Shown: positions 36,166-47,539, counted from the first letter of the stretch. The stretch: DNA of 64,000 nt from Rhabdophis nuchalis (GCA_039707465.1 CM077647.1:46712110-46776109); one strand, 5' to 3'. The notes: generated by a model from the sequence alone, not told the origin. A program made the numbers and translations.

Positions 36166-36770
36166 TTACAAATGGGTTGATTATGTACTTAAGCTTGGGA
36201 TAAAACAAACAACAGTAGTATATCAGGAAACCACACATAAGTCATGATTCTGTAAATGAGAATCATGACTTACATATTCTTTCCTGGTATACTACTTTGT
36301 ATACCAAACCTTGCTGAGCCAATTCTGCAGTCTGAACATATTGTCCTAAAATGGTTATACGTTGACTCCATTCACTATATTAAAAATAAATACAATATTG
36401 CTTTATTGTGATTTCCAAACATGATTTGAAATCCCTTTAGCTTTTTCTCTACTTAAGTGTTTATAATTTGGAATTCTTCATATCCTGTATACTTAGGACT
36501 AGAATTTAATTAAGTGTTTATTGTAGCAATTTGTAACCCGTTTAAATTTTGGATGATTTGCAGAGTACATTCTGGTCCAAAAACAGTATTGGTGAAAGAT
36601 TACAGTTTTCTTTTTATTGTATGCTTTCATGATAACTAACTGAACTAGTTACAATAAATGAACCTGAGAAGGAGAACCATTTCCTGGCAGATAACTTGTC
36701 AAGTGATAAAGCACTTGACTGTCACTTCTGTGATTATGATTAGTTCTTTTAAAAAGTGAACCATGGTAAA
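36166..36770. other. Intergenic sequence with one hairpin
   Basis: An 81-base imperfect hairpin lies at 36215-36295. The rest is AT-rich and unrecognised. Confidence 0.5.
36215..36295. repeat. 81-base imperfect hairpin
   Basis: The arms 36215-36250 and 36260-36295 pair over about 15 outer and 13 inner bases, separated by a seven-base internal loop, with a 9-base terminal loop. The size resembles a microRNA precursor, but the internal loop is large. A MITE remnant is equally likely. Confidence 0.5.
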
Positions 36771-37150
36771 TAATGGTGGGATTCAGCCACTTCACATCTT
36801 TCCCGGAGAACTGGTTGTTAACATTCTAAGCAGTTTGGAGAGCTGGTTGTTGGAAGAAATCTCATTTTGTTTTTTTCCACTTTACAAGGCTAATCCTGTA
36901 AGGAAGGCAGGAAGGAAACATTCTGATATTGTTTTTAGACTAATCTTTATTGTCCTGCTTACAGAAACTGCCTCTCTGGTTAACCCTTATTACATTGTAA
37001 CAGTTAAGGTGAAGTGCCAGTTGACATGAGTAACATTGAGTAACATGCCGAGTAACATGCTGACCCAGTCACATGCCCACTGAGCCACGCCTACCCAGCT
37101 GGTCATTAGGGCAGAGAACTGGTTGTTAAATTATTTGAATCCCCCCACTG
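36771..37150. mobile_element. hAT-type non-autonomous element
   Basis: The left end is (TA)ATGGTGGGATTC and the right end GAATCCCCCCACTG. The flanks ATGGTAAA and ATGGTAAG are an 8-bp duplication with one change (36763-36770 and 37151-37158). GAGAACTGGTTGTTAA is reiterated inside and is related to the family at 30417 and 51350. Confidence 0.75.
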
Positions 37151-37158
37151 ATGGTAAG

Positions 37159-37859
37159 TCACAGAATACTGCTGTCGCTTGGTCTTCCAGTTCTTGACTG
37201 GGGACAATTACATGAAATTTTTTGACATAGGGACCTGACACTGACCTAACTTTATTTTACCTTAAGCAATTCTATTTCACCAGTTGTAAGACCTGAATTT
37301 CCCCGTAAGCATATTCTTTAGCTGATTCATTACCATTGTTTCAAAGATTATTATTCATATTTACATTTTTGTATGCTACCAGTAACACCAATTACACATG
37401 CTATTTAAAATTTAAAAATGCTCATTTTCTCTTATTCATTATACATATTTCATCTATATTTTCTTATAGTTCTATTACATTCTTATCTTTACTATTATCC
37501 TCTTCCCTCTTGGCTTTTTAAAAGTTTCTTATAAATAATTTGCTGAAAATATCTGCATTACTCATGTGTAATTTGTGGCTTAGATCTTATGTCCTCCTTA
37601 ATATGAGGTCTCCATTGTCTAAGCTGATTATTTCTTGTAAGGAGCTGCAATTTTTCAAAAATATTAGGAGTTTTCAAAAATTATTTCAGAAATGAATTTT
37701 GGGCATTCATCACAAACAAGTCTGTGACAAATGAAATGAAGTGAAGATACAAGAATGCAGAAAACAAAGATCTTTGTAATATACTTGTATACACTAGATA
37801 CAAATACATACTATCATGTCTAGTTATGAAAAAAAACATAAGAGCCACAGATGACATGA
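37159..37859. other. Intergenic sequence
   Basis: AT-rich, no feature recognised. Confidence 0.5.
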
Positions 37860-37867
37860 GTTTAAAG

Positions 37868-38359
37868 CAGGGGTCCCCAACCCCCGGGCTGCGGACCGGT
37901 GCCGGTCCATGGCTTGATAGCAACTGGGCCGCAGGGCTGGAGAGGAGGAGGAGGGGGCAGCCCCCTGGGCAGAGCGCGCATCAGATGCGGGAAAGCACAG
38001 GCGCGGCCCGTGGGAGGCCCTAGAGCAGGGGTCCCCAACCTTTGCAACTTTAAGTCTGAAGGACTTCAGCTCCCAGACTTCTCCAGCCAGCTTTACTGGT
38101 TGGAGAAGTCTGGGAGCTGAAGTCCTTCAGACTTAAAGTTGCAAAGGTTGGGGACCCCTGCCCTAGAGCAGTGGTTGGCTCTTTGGCCCCTCGGGTGTGG
38201 CTCTCCCTTTCTCCCTCCGTCCCTCCCCCCCAGGCAGTGGAGGGGCAGGCATGTCGGCTGGGGTGGGCTGCGGCTGCCTCCTCCTCTACGCCAGCCGGTC
38301 CGCAGAATTTCCTTTAAAATGAAACCAGTCCCTGGTGCAAAAAAGGTTGGGGACCCCTG
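37868..38359. mobile_element. hAT element, interrupted by a second hAT
   Basis: The left end CAGGGGTCCCCAACCCCCGG and the right end GGTTGGGGACCCCTG are inverted. The 8-bp duplication GTTTAAAG is exact (37860-37867 and 38360-38367). The interior is GC-rich (GCGGACCGGTGCCGGTCC) and non-coding. The element at 38026-38160 lies inside it. Confidence 0.93.
38026..38160. mobile_element. Palindromic hAT MITE nested in a hAT element
   Basis: This 135-bp element consists of two nearly perfect complementary arms of about 60 bases joined by a short CTTTACTGG centre, beginning CAGGGGTCCCCAACCTTTGC. The duplication CCCTAGAG is exact on both sides (38018-38025 and 38161-38168). Confidence 0.95.
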
Positions 38360-38367
38360 GTTTAAAG

Positions 38368-39059
38368 GAATTAAAGAAGCTCCATGATTTTTCAGCCTTG
38401 CTCCTCTCAACTTCTTGTCTTCCATGTGTAACGTAAACTGGCTAAAAATTAAACCATCTTATCAGATCCTTTTCTGGATTTCAACCCTTTCCTTTCCTTT
38501 GACCAGAAAGATAGCTTGATGTTCAAGCTGAACTACATTTACAATGACTCATGGTTGATTGGAGTTCCCTTCTTTACCCTTCTTTAACCTACTTTAACCC
38601 CTTGTTTTACCTTCTTGATAAAACAAAATCATTGTATAAACTTGTATATTTTTTTTAAAAAATGCAGTGATCAATGATTGGAGTAGAATAGCATTTCCAG
38701 AACAAGGAGAATAGGCAATTGGAAGGTAAAATCTTTGATTATAATGAATTTGAGTTCAATCAGCAAGCAGAATACAAAATAGTATGTATAACTATTACAT
38801 TAATAGCATGTATAACAGGAAACACAGAGGGTAGCTGCATTAGCTGAATTAGCTGCTGGTAGCAGCAAGGTTGGGAATACCATCCTGCATTCTTCCCAAC
38901 AGAATAATTCATCCTCATACTGGGGCTATAAGGAAACATACTGGAATGATGGGTTTGCTATACAAAGCTTTCATTTTATTTTAAAGATACAAACACACGA
39001 TCATAAGATTTCTCATCATGTACATGCATACATTAGAACTAGACTGCATTGTTTCTGTG
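38368..39059. other. Intergenic sequence
   Basis: No feature recognised. Confidence 0.5.
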
Positions 39060-39341
39060 TCATATAATGTAAGTGGTTATGTGGGTATATGTATAATTTT
39101 TATTTATTTTGTTACGTTTATGTTGTGTATATTGGAGATGGTAACCCTTTGAGACCTGCAGGCAATGAAATATCATTTTAATATATGCTGATTAGTGTAC
39201 ATTTAAAGTGATAATAAAGTTTATTCTATTCCTATTCCTGTTCTGTTCTATTCTGTTCTACTCTACTCTACTCTACTCTACTCTACTCTACTCTACTCTA
39301 CTCTACTCTACTCTACTCTACTCTACTCTACTCTACTCTAG
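39060..39341 (+). mobile_element. Rex1-like LINE 3' end with CTCTA tail
   Basis: GCAATGAAATATCATTTTAA and then GTGATAATAAAGTTTATTC form a Rex1-type 3' end. The tail TTCTA/TTCTG units have expanded into about 16 units of CTCTA (39258-39340). Confidence 0.6.
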
Positions 39342-39504
39342 TCTCATGGTAAATGGCCATTGCCAAACTCTTAATACCAGGAAGCAAATAAAGGAAGCAA
39401 AAATTACAGTAATAAAGATCTTTGTTTCTTTTCTTTTTTTAAATGACATAATTAGAGATAAAGTCCAAAATTTTTGAGATAGGATCTTCTAGTTTTCATT
39501 TATT

Positions 39505-40070
39505 AGTCAACTAGCCATTCCCGGCCAAGCATTGCTGTGGCCCAATCTGGTTAAATGGCCAACCAATCTGTGTGTAGATCTATACCTGCACAGACAAACA
39601 GGTACACACAACCACCGTATAACCCCAATCTACCTACCTACTGTATTTCTCCCTGTCCCTCTCTATCCCCCTACCTACCTACCTACCTACCTACCTACCT
39701 ACCTACCCACCTACCGCATTTCTCCCTCCCTCCCTCTATCCCTATAGCTGCCTACCTACCTACCTACTATATTTCTCCTTAAATCTTGTGGACAGAGTAT
39801 TTTATGTCATAATGGATGACATAATACTTGTGGCCCACCGCTCTCTCTGTATCCATCTACCTACCTTTTTTATAATTTTTGTACATTTCCATTGCGTGTA
39901 CCTGGCACAGGTGTGACATCTACCCAATCTATATATATATCATTGGTGCCATATTTGTAAGGAACGTTGTGCGAAAATTTGGAAGCAATTGGTGCAGTAC
40001 TTTCGGAGATTACCTGTTTTGAACAAACTCATAGTTATATTTTTATTTATATAGATTTGCTAAGACTTTT
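39505..40070. repeat. Unclassified interspersed repeat with CTAC microsatellite
   Basis: It begins CTAGCCATTCCCGGCCAAGC, carries CTAC/CTCC runs (39630-39780), and ends with GCGAAAATTTGGAAGCAATT ... ATTTATATAGATT, the style of many interspersed 3' ends. The segment CTACCTACTGTATTTCTCCC is shared with 10690-10725. No frame of note. Confidence 0.5.
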
Positions 40071-40744
40071 TGGCTTTGAATTTCTGCTTCCTGGACTTCT
40101 TGCACCTTGGGGGAAGCTACTGTTTATGAGGGAAAGGACTAACGACTCCTTTCCTATCTCTTGAGTTTGTGTCTTATTCATCCATTCAGGGCTAGATATT
40201 TTGGCAAAGTCACATTCTGGCAGTCCCTGTGGTTTGGCTCACATTCTTTTCTCTTTTTTTAGGAATTTCAACAAGGCATCTTATTTTTTATTTTAGCTTT
40301 AGCTTTCTGAGCTTTACACTTATGGTTTTTAGCTCTGAACAATTTTGTTTACATTCTCTTGACATTTTCACTCAGAACCCAGGTACTGGGTATCAGGTAT
40401 TGTGGAAACTGGCTATCCATGTGGGATCTCTGCTGTCATTATTAACGAGTTCCTGGTAACTTATAAAAGATTTGGCTTTTAACTTGCTTAGTATGTATGC
40501 TTTTTCAATTCTGCTTTCCAATCAGTTTGCTGGGAATAATAATTAAAATTAAAAAATTAAAATCCCATCTTTTACAGGCATGTTTTGTCTCTGGATACAA
40601 AAGAACCAATTGCCTGGGCATCTCATCACTGTCCTGAACTTGGAAAAATGTAATTGTGACAAAGGTAGTAATTTAGTGACAATGCTTATCTGGGAATAAA
40701 ATCTGCTAGGCCAAGTGATAGCAGCCACCTGCTTGACCCATCAC
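40071..40744. other. Intergenic sequence
   Basis: No feature recognised. Confidence 0.5.
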
Positions 40745-43700
40745 AGGTTTATTTATTTTTATTTATTTTATTAAATTTATATCCCGCCCTTCTCCTTGTT
40801 AGGACCCAGGGCGGCGCACAGGCATTATTAAAACCACAAAAATACAATAAATATCAATTTAAAATATATTAAATTAGATTAACCCGTGCTAAAACCCATG
40901 TTAAAAACCTTCCCAAATTATAATTTATTTATTTTTTTTAAAAAGTCAGGAACAGGGGGCTATCCTAGGCCGGCTTGTTGAAATAAATACGTCTTCAGAC
41001 GTTGGCGGAAGAGACGGAGGTCCGAGATAGTGCGAAGGTCGGGGGGTAGGTCGTTCCAGAGGGCCGGGCCCGCCACAGAGAAGGCCCTTCCCCTGGGTGT
41101 CGCCAACCGGCATTGCCCCGTCGACGGCACCCGGAGAAGGCCCTCTCTGTGGGAGCGGATCGGACGAAGGGATGTATGGGGCAGGAGGCGGTCTCGTATA
41201 TAGCTAGGCCCCGAGCCATGGAGCGATTTAAAGATGGTTGTCAACACCTTGAAGCGCACTCGAAAGGCCACAGGCAGCCAGTGCAGCTCGCGCAGGAGAG
41301 GTGTTACGTGGGTTTGCCTTGAGGCACCCATAATCACCCGCGCGGCCGCATTCTGTACTAACTGTAGCTTTCGAGTGCACCTCAAGGGGAGCCCCATGTA
41401 GAGAGCGTTGCAGTAATCCAGCCGGGATGTCACAAGCGCTTGAGTGACTGTGCGAAGGGCTCCCCGGTCCAGTAAGGGGCGCAACTGGCGTATCAGGCGT
41501 ACCTGATAGAACGCCCCCCTGGCCACGGCTGCCACATGGTCCTCCATGGACAGCCGGGAATCCAGGAGGACACCCAAGTTGCGCGCCCTCTCCACGGGGG
41601 CCAGTTGTTCGCCCCCAATGGCCAGTGTTGGACTTAACTGGCTGAACCGGGGTGCCGGAAACCACAGCCACTCGGTCTTGGACGGGTTGAGTTTGAGTTT
41701 GTTACTACCCATCCAGATCCGTACGGCCTCTAGACACCGGGACAGCACTTCGACGGCATCGTTGGGGTGGTTTGGGGTGGATATGTACAACTGAGTGTCA
41801 TCAGCGTACAGATGGTATTCCACCCCAAAACCACGGATGATCTCGCCCAGCGGCTTCATATAGGTGTTGAACAGAAGGGGAGAGAGGACCGACCCCTGAG
41901 GAACCCCACATATGAGGGGCCTCGGGGACGACCTCTGCCCTCCTGCCAACACCCATTGCGACCGACCAGAGAGGTAGGATGAGAACCACCGTAGAACGGT
42001 GCCTCCCAACCCCAACCCCCCCAATCGGTGCAATAAGATACCATGGTCGATGGTATCAAAAGCCGCTGAGAGGTCTAATAGGACAAGGATAGAGGAACAA
42101 CCTCTATCCCGTGCCCTCCAGAGATCATCAACCAACGCGACCAATGCCGTCTCGGTGCTGTGACCGGGCCGGAAGCCGGACTGGCGCGGGTCTAGATAAT
42201 CAACTTCCTCCAGATGTCGGGGAAACTGTTGAGCCACCACACTCTCAACAACCTTCACTAAAAAGTGAAGGTTGGAGACGGGACGATAGCTCTCTAATAA
42301 AGCCGGGTCCAGGGATGGCTTCTTGAGGAGGGGCCTCACCACCGCCTCTTTCAAAACGGTGGGCAAGTACCCCTCACTCAGAGATGAATTCACAATGCCC
42401 TGGAGCCAGCCTCGTGTCACCTCCCAGGATGCCAGTACAAGCCAGGAGGGGCACGGGTCCAATAAACATGTGGTGGCTCTAAGGTTCCTCCGCAACCTGT
42501 CCATATCCTCGGTAGCAACAAAGTCGAACTCCTCCCAAGGTGTTATCTCAAGACCAGCACCGGACGCCCCGACTGGGCCACTAGTGGAGGGCAACTCGTT
42601 CCGAATCTGAGTGATTTTGTCCTGCAGAAATACTCCAAATTCCTCTGCTCGACCCTGCAGAGGGGCTTCCCGCGGCCTCAAATGAAGGAGGGAGCGGGTC
42701 ACCCCAAACAGGGCGGCAGGGCGGTTTTCCGCGGACGCGATAAGGGTGGCACAATACTCACGTTTGGCCACTCTTAGCGCCACTAAGTAAGTCCTAATAT
42801 GGTCTCTCACTAGTGTTCGGTCAGCTTCAGATCGAGAAGATCTCCACCTACTCTCTAGGCGTCTCTTGTGGCGTTTCATCTCCCGAAGCTCCTCGGTAAA
42901 CCAAGGAGCCTGGGTGACTCGACGCCGCATGAGAGGCCGCAATGGCGCGACTCGGTCCAAGGCCCCCGTGGCCGCACTATACCACGCGGCCACTAGGTCC
43001 TCAGTCGAGCCGCGGGGCAGGGATACAGGTACTGGCCCAAGCTCCCTCTGGAACCTTTCCGGGTCCATCAGGCGCCTGGGGCGGAACCAACTAGGTGTTT
43101 CCGGTTCCGCCTCCCCGCGGTGAGGTGTGACGGTTGGAAAGTCTATCCGAAGGAGAGAGTGATCTGTCCATGACAAGGGTAAGATGACTAAATCCCCTGT
43201 TCCGAGATCACTAATCCAGTGTCCAGAGACAAAAATCAGATCCAGCGTGTGTCCTCCCTCGTGAGTGGGGCCCTGAACTACTTGGGTCAGGTCCATGGCC
43301 GTCATGGAAGCCATGAACTCCCGAGCTACCTCGGATGTTTCGCCCGCCGATGGCAGGTTAAAGTCCCCCATGACTATAAGTCTGGGGGTCTCCACCGCCA
43401 TCGCGGCGATCACCTCGAGTAGCTCGGGCAGGGCTGCTGTTACATAGCGGGGAGCCAGGTATACAAGCAGCAAGCCCAACTGCCTCCCTAGGCCCCATTT
43501 CACGAAGAGGGACTCACAGCCGGTCGTCTGAGGCACAGTGGTCTCCTTCGGCTCCAGACTTTCCTTAACAATAACCGCCACCCCCCCACCCCTGCCTAGG
43601 GCCCTAGGCCGATGAAATGCACGGTAGCCTGGTGGGCACATTTCCACGAGGGGTAAACCCCCCTCGGGGCCCAACCAGGTTTCCGTAATTCCCACCAGGT

Positions 43701-43748
43701 CCGGGTCCCCCTCTGACACAAGGTCATTTATGAGGGGTGGAGACCAGT
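40745..43748 (-). mobile_element. L3 LINE, long, open EN-RT frame, 5'-truncated
   Basis: On the - strand a single frame runs from the 5' break (about 43748) to the stop at 40960, about 930 codons. It lacks the first endonuclease block (CNARSVVNK) but has ETWLG, VYLAPRY, MGDFNLPS, HTLDLIFVS and SWTDHSLL. RT has [25 protein letters not shown] and YADDTQLYIS, and the frame ends YLFQQAGLG. The 3' UTR and an ATTTATTTTT tail occupy 40745-40959. The frame is undamaged, so insertion was recent, but the missing endonuclease residue should prevent it from moving. Confidence 0.92.
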
Positions 43749-43782
43749 GACACAAGGTCATTTATGAGGTGTGGAGACCAGT
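43715..43782. repeat. 34-bp tandem duplication across the L3 5' junction
   Basis: GACACAAGGTCATTTATGAG opens both 43715-43748 and 43749-43782, which differ at one base. The unit joins L3 5' sequence to the flanking TGGAGACCAGT, and a third unit begins GACTCAAA. Confidence 0.9.
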
Positions 43783-44233
43783 GACTCAAATATTAAACCA
43801 GATGTCTGCACCAGTATAGCATAGGTTGGCGCAATTTAGAGATACTGTAAAACTATATCCAGTGTTAAACTTTTCAACTGTAGCCATAATTAAAGGAGTA
43901 ACTATAGAAAGCCCCTGGAGCCTGGAAAGGGCAAAAAATAGGTCCATCGCATGCCAAAAGTGGAGGGAGGGAGGGGGTTGCATGTGCATGCATGGGGGAG
44001 GGGAGTTGAGCGTGCATGCATGGGGGGTCACACGCATAGGGGGTATCACACGCATAGGATTATGGGTGGGGGCATGCCCACACACGACCCCCTCTGCGCT
44101 CTCTAGATTTTTGGCACGCGATGAGAAAAAGGTTAGCTATCAGTGACCTTGAATGATCACTAAGCAACCAGTCATAAGTTGAGAACTAACTGTGCAAAAA
44201 CAGTGGGTCTATCATTGAGAAACACACACACAC
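43783..44233. other. Intergenic spacer with old repeat pieces
   Basis: A G-rich block with TGCATGCATGGGGG repeats lies at 43965-44075. The stretch AGTCATAAGTTGAGAACTAA at 44168-44190 resembles a Tigger-like end. Neither is complete. Confidence 0.4.
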
Positions 44234-44614
44234 TGTGTTGTCTCACGAAGAAAGAAAGCAGCAGATTCAAATTTCGCAGGGTGAGAGCCCAGATACAAAT
44301 CCAAAACTCTCTTTTATTATGCATCCAAGGAACAAGGAAATACACACACATTTTCTTATTGGCTGAATCCAACTCCCGCTCTGTTTGTGCCTGATCTTCT
44401 CTGCCTTTCCCTGTTCTCTTCTGCATAATCAATGTTAATTATCTGATGAGGAATTTCCTTTGTTATACTCCAGTTGACCATTGACCATTTGGTACATGAC
44501 ATTTTGCCTAGCTCCAGCTGTTTACAGCCAGCCTGGCTTCAGCTGGTTATCTGAGAATCCACATAACAGACCAAATAGGATGTGACAACCTATATAACAG
44601 GAATGGTTCCTTCA
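44234..44614 (-). repeat. 3' LTR of the endogenous retrovirus
   Basis: 381 bp, starting TGAAGGAACCATTCC on the - strand and ending in CA. It differs from the 5' LTR by about seven substitutions and one single-base gap, counted by eye. Confidence 0.95.
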
Positions 44615-44628
44615 TCCCCTCCTTTTTT
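44615..44628 (-). other. Polypurine tract
   Basis: The - strand reads AAAAAAGGAGGGGA directly before the 3' LTR, the expected primer for plus-strand DNA synthesis. Confidence 0.85.
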
Positions 44629-44631
44629 ATT

Positions 44632-45470
44632 TTACGGCTTCATCCTCTGTCCGCCTTGGCATATGAGGAACAGCCTTCTTACACAAAGCACAGAGATTAG
44701 GATACATTGGATACAGCAGCATAATAATACAAGCAGCACAATGATAGTAATAACAATTGGGAGAATTTGTTGAATCCATCCAAAATCTGGAAGCCATGAC
44801 CACTTCCACTTCCAGGGATCAAAACTTGTATCGTCAGTCAATAAGGGATTGTCTTTTATCATTTGTTCCATGTGTTCAAATGTTTGAGACATGTTGGTAG
44901 AATAATCAGTCAACAAAACTGCAGCAATGGCTGTGAATCAATGCACAAACACCCTTTTTGCAGCTAACACAATGTCCAATGCATAACGACTTTGTAATGT
45001 CAGTTCTCAAACTTGTGAAAGTTCCTTGGTAATTAATTTCAAAAATAGTACAGTCTCATTAAGCATAACAATAGTCCAGTTATTTAAAACATGCAGATCT
45101 CGACAGTTCATGGCAACTCCCAGATTCGGTAAAATCTTTCAAGAAATTTGAGTACGCAGATTTCCTCCAGCTGGTAATGGAGGTTCCCCAATGGCTCTTC
45201 TGTTTCTAGTCCGAGCATCAGGTAAAGTTTTTAGTACATAAATACAAGGAGCAATCGATCCCAATGTGCAAGCGCCATGCCATTTGAATGGTACCTGTCG
45301 ATATGCCCTTCTTCCACATAAAAACCACATATTAGTGATAACAGCTTGCTTCTCTTGTGACTTACTTGCACATGCAACAATGGTTTCCAAACATAAACAT
45401 GCAAAATACAAATCCAACAATCAGTAACATCTAATAACTTTGATATTGTTTCCACATCCTCCGTATATGT
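44632..45470 (-). pseudogene. Retroviral env remnant (SU end and TM)
   Basis: One open stretch (45139-45420) encodes the end of the surface subunit and has the basic motif RTRNRR at about 45193-45216, a furin-type cleavage site, followed by AIGEPP. A second stretch (44632-44916) encodes a tryptophan-rich membrane-proximal part (WKWKWSWLPDFGW) and a hydrophobic span (ILPIVITIIVLLVLLCCC) with a short tail. Stops and a frame change lie between them, near 44940 and 45010. The remnant could not make a functional envelope. Confidence 0.75.
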
Positions 45471-45975
45471 GTTATCCTCCCAGACTGCCCCCTCTGGACT
45501 TCTCTGGCCTATAACCTGACCATCTGCAAATGTATTTAAAAAATTTTAATGTATATAATGTAATATTTAATATATTTTGTAGATCAGGGAGGGACGGAGC
45601 ATTCACTCCTTTCTTATTTTTATGTTTGTCCAAGGCAAATTTTAAGGTGTAATTAGTTCGCTCCACAATGGCCTGCTCGGTTGAATTATAGGGAATACCA
45701 AATTTATGAAGAATTTGCCATTGACTATAAAATTCTGCAAAAGCACTGCTAGTATAGGCAGACCAATTGTGGGTTTTAAATTGCAATGGCTTACCCATTA
45801 CTGCAAAAGTTTTTATACAGTGATTAATTACATGTTTGGTTGCTTCTCCCCTTTGAGGAGAAGCAAAGATATAACTGGAAAAGGTGTCAATTGTAACATG
45901 AATGTATTTCCACGGAGCAAAGGTTGGATATTGAGTTACATCCATTTGATAAATTTGACCTGCTTTTATGCCCCG
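45470..45975 (-). pseudogene. Retroviral integrase core, catalytic residue lost
   Basis: The frame at 45472-45945 has the first acidic residue in QMDVTQYP and the final glutamate in QAIVERTN, but the middle position reads FKTHNWSAY: the codon at 45769-45771 encodes histidine where the family has aspartate. Strand-transfer activity would be lost. Just upstream, INLRGIKAGQIYQ follows an ACAQQ remnant of the zinc-binding domain, most of which is deleted. Confidence 0.82.
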
Positions 45976-45979
45976 AAGG

Positions 45980-46573
45980 TTAATCCTCCCAGGTGGAAAG
46001 GTTGGCTGTTGAGCACAAGCAGCGCATTGTCAGCTTGTGCAGTACCTTCAGACAATTGTCCTGGAAATGGTTGATGACTTCGAATGTGAGCAACATACAA
46101 CCTGTGGCTCCATTTCTAAAGAAATGATTGTAAATAGAAAATAAAGATAACAAATTAGGATCAATTTGAGGAGAAATATAGGAAAAAGTTAAAGTATGGA
46201 CCATTTGACAAACATACAAACTATCTACAGTAATATTTAGTTGTCTATCAGAAAAGGATTGTAAAGCCAAAATAACTGTAGCCAGTTCGGCCCTTTGAGC
46301 AGATGTTTGAGGTGGGGTTATTTTGGTACGCCAAACACCTGATTCTTGCCTTTCCTCCATTGGCATACACAGTCAGTGCACCTTCAAGAGGTATGGTGCA
46401 TTGGTAAGCATGGAGAGGCGAGGATCAGGTGGAAAATGGTAATTAATAATGCCTGGCCAATCAGATAATGCAATCTGTAAGGCCATAGAAATTGATACCC
46501 AATTTTCCCATTCCTGAATAGGAAATTGTGGGAAGGGAACTTCACCAGGACAGTGTTGTGTTAGGAAGACCAA
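45980..46573 (-). pseudogene. Retroviral RNase H remnant
   Basis: The frame at 45980-46366 reads TSAQRAELATVILALQSF and NITVDSLYVC, the RNase H core with its glutamate and aspartate. The preceding piece (46373-46573, WPGIINYHFPPDPRL) is the connection region. The end runs out of frame into the integrase leader, indicating a deletion. Confidence 0.78.
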
Positions 46574-46579
46574 TACAGC

Positions 46580-47160
46580 CCATAGCCAAACTGGAAGTCA
46601 CTAGAATAACAAAGCCAGCATACATTCTGAATGAAACTTCCTGAGAATAATTGCCAGGATATCAGGGCCATTAGAGGTAGTTGCAGAGTACAAAATAATA
46701 CAAAAGACCCAGGGAGCACAGGAAGACTTTACCTATAGAATGGCAAAAAGATCAGAGTGACAACAAAGACTCATTAGCTGCAGGCGAAAATGTAAAAATA
46801 GGAAATACAGTAGAAGACACTAGGGCTCATCCCTGCCCCATGGGAAGTACTTTAGGGCAGAGGAATAAAAAAGCACAAGACAGGATTAGAACCATTAGCA
46901 AGGTCACACACAAACAGTAATAAAACAATAACACAAAGAGAGCAAAAGGACTTCAAAGAGGAAAATGTACATTCACTATATGTCAGGGGTCAGCTCACCC
47001 AGGAATGCTGACCAACATCACTGTTGGTCTCACTTTCCTGATATAATAAAGACAACCTGCTTTCAAACGCAGCTCGCTTCGATCCTAACTTCATTCACTC
47101 AGCTGGTGACTTTCTCCCAGCTGGGAAATCCGAACCTTTTTCCTTTCAACAAAATGGTAC
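46580..47160 (-). other. Retroviral interior without recognisable coding
   Basis: No retroviral motif was found. About 46970-47120 contains CTGATATAATAAAGACAACC, an AATAAA-bearing stretch that looks like a regulatory or LTR-like insertion but could not be assigned. Confidence 0.35.
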
Positions 47161-47164
47161 TATG

Positions 47165-47290
47165 GTAATAATGTATGCTCTAAATAAAGAAAGTTGATGA
47201 ACCTGTACCTTTTCTGGGGCTATATTTAATCCAAATTGTTCCAATATATACAAAATTACAAAAAGCCAGTGAAAAATAGGCAAGGCCATT
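47165..47290 (-). pseudogene. Retroviral reverse transcriptase thumb fragment
   Basis: One - strand frame reads LEQFGLNIAPEKVQVHQ at about 47250-47195, the thumb-proximal motif of betaretrovirus-type RT. It is out of frame with the integrase-like piece just before it. Confidence 0.6.
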
Positions 47291-47535
47291 ATCAGGCTTT
47301 AAAGAAAAAGTTTTACGCAAGGCAGTAATGGCTGAAAACAAATGAGCCAGAGAGGGACATAGGTGAAATCCATTTGCCATAGTGGATTAGAGGCTAAACA
47401 ATGAGGATTAACTTCTGTGTCCCCAGAGGGGACAAGAACACTGGGCACAAGATGAAACAATTGCCTTGGCCAGGTTGATTGGAATATGGCAAGTTTGTGC
47501 TAACACTCTGGCATTCTGATTTAAAAATTAATAAT
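47290..47535 (-). pseudogene. Second integrase-like fragment
   Basis: The - strand reads NARVLAQTCHIPINLAKAIV then SSCAQCS, a zinc-binding domain end, followed after a frame change by NPLWQMDFTYVP and by SLKPDNGLAYFSLAF, which looks like the second catalytic block with its aspartate. The spacing between the two blocks is about 27 codons, roughly half the usual. It lies upstream of RT thumb sequence, an impossible order for a single pol gene. Confidence 0.5.
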
Positions 47536-47539
47536 GATT

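Noticed and set aside
37826..38425. Open frames in the GC-rich hAT pair
   Set aside because: They cross both transposon ends and the palindrome, with no recognisable domain.
44632..45420. Retroviral env as a possible captured host gene (syncytin-like)
   Set aside because: The surface part is mostly missing and stops separate the two subunits.
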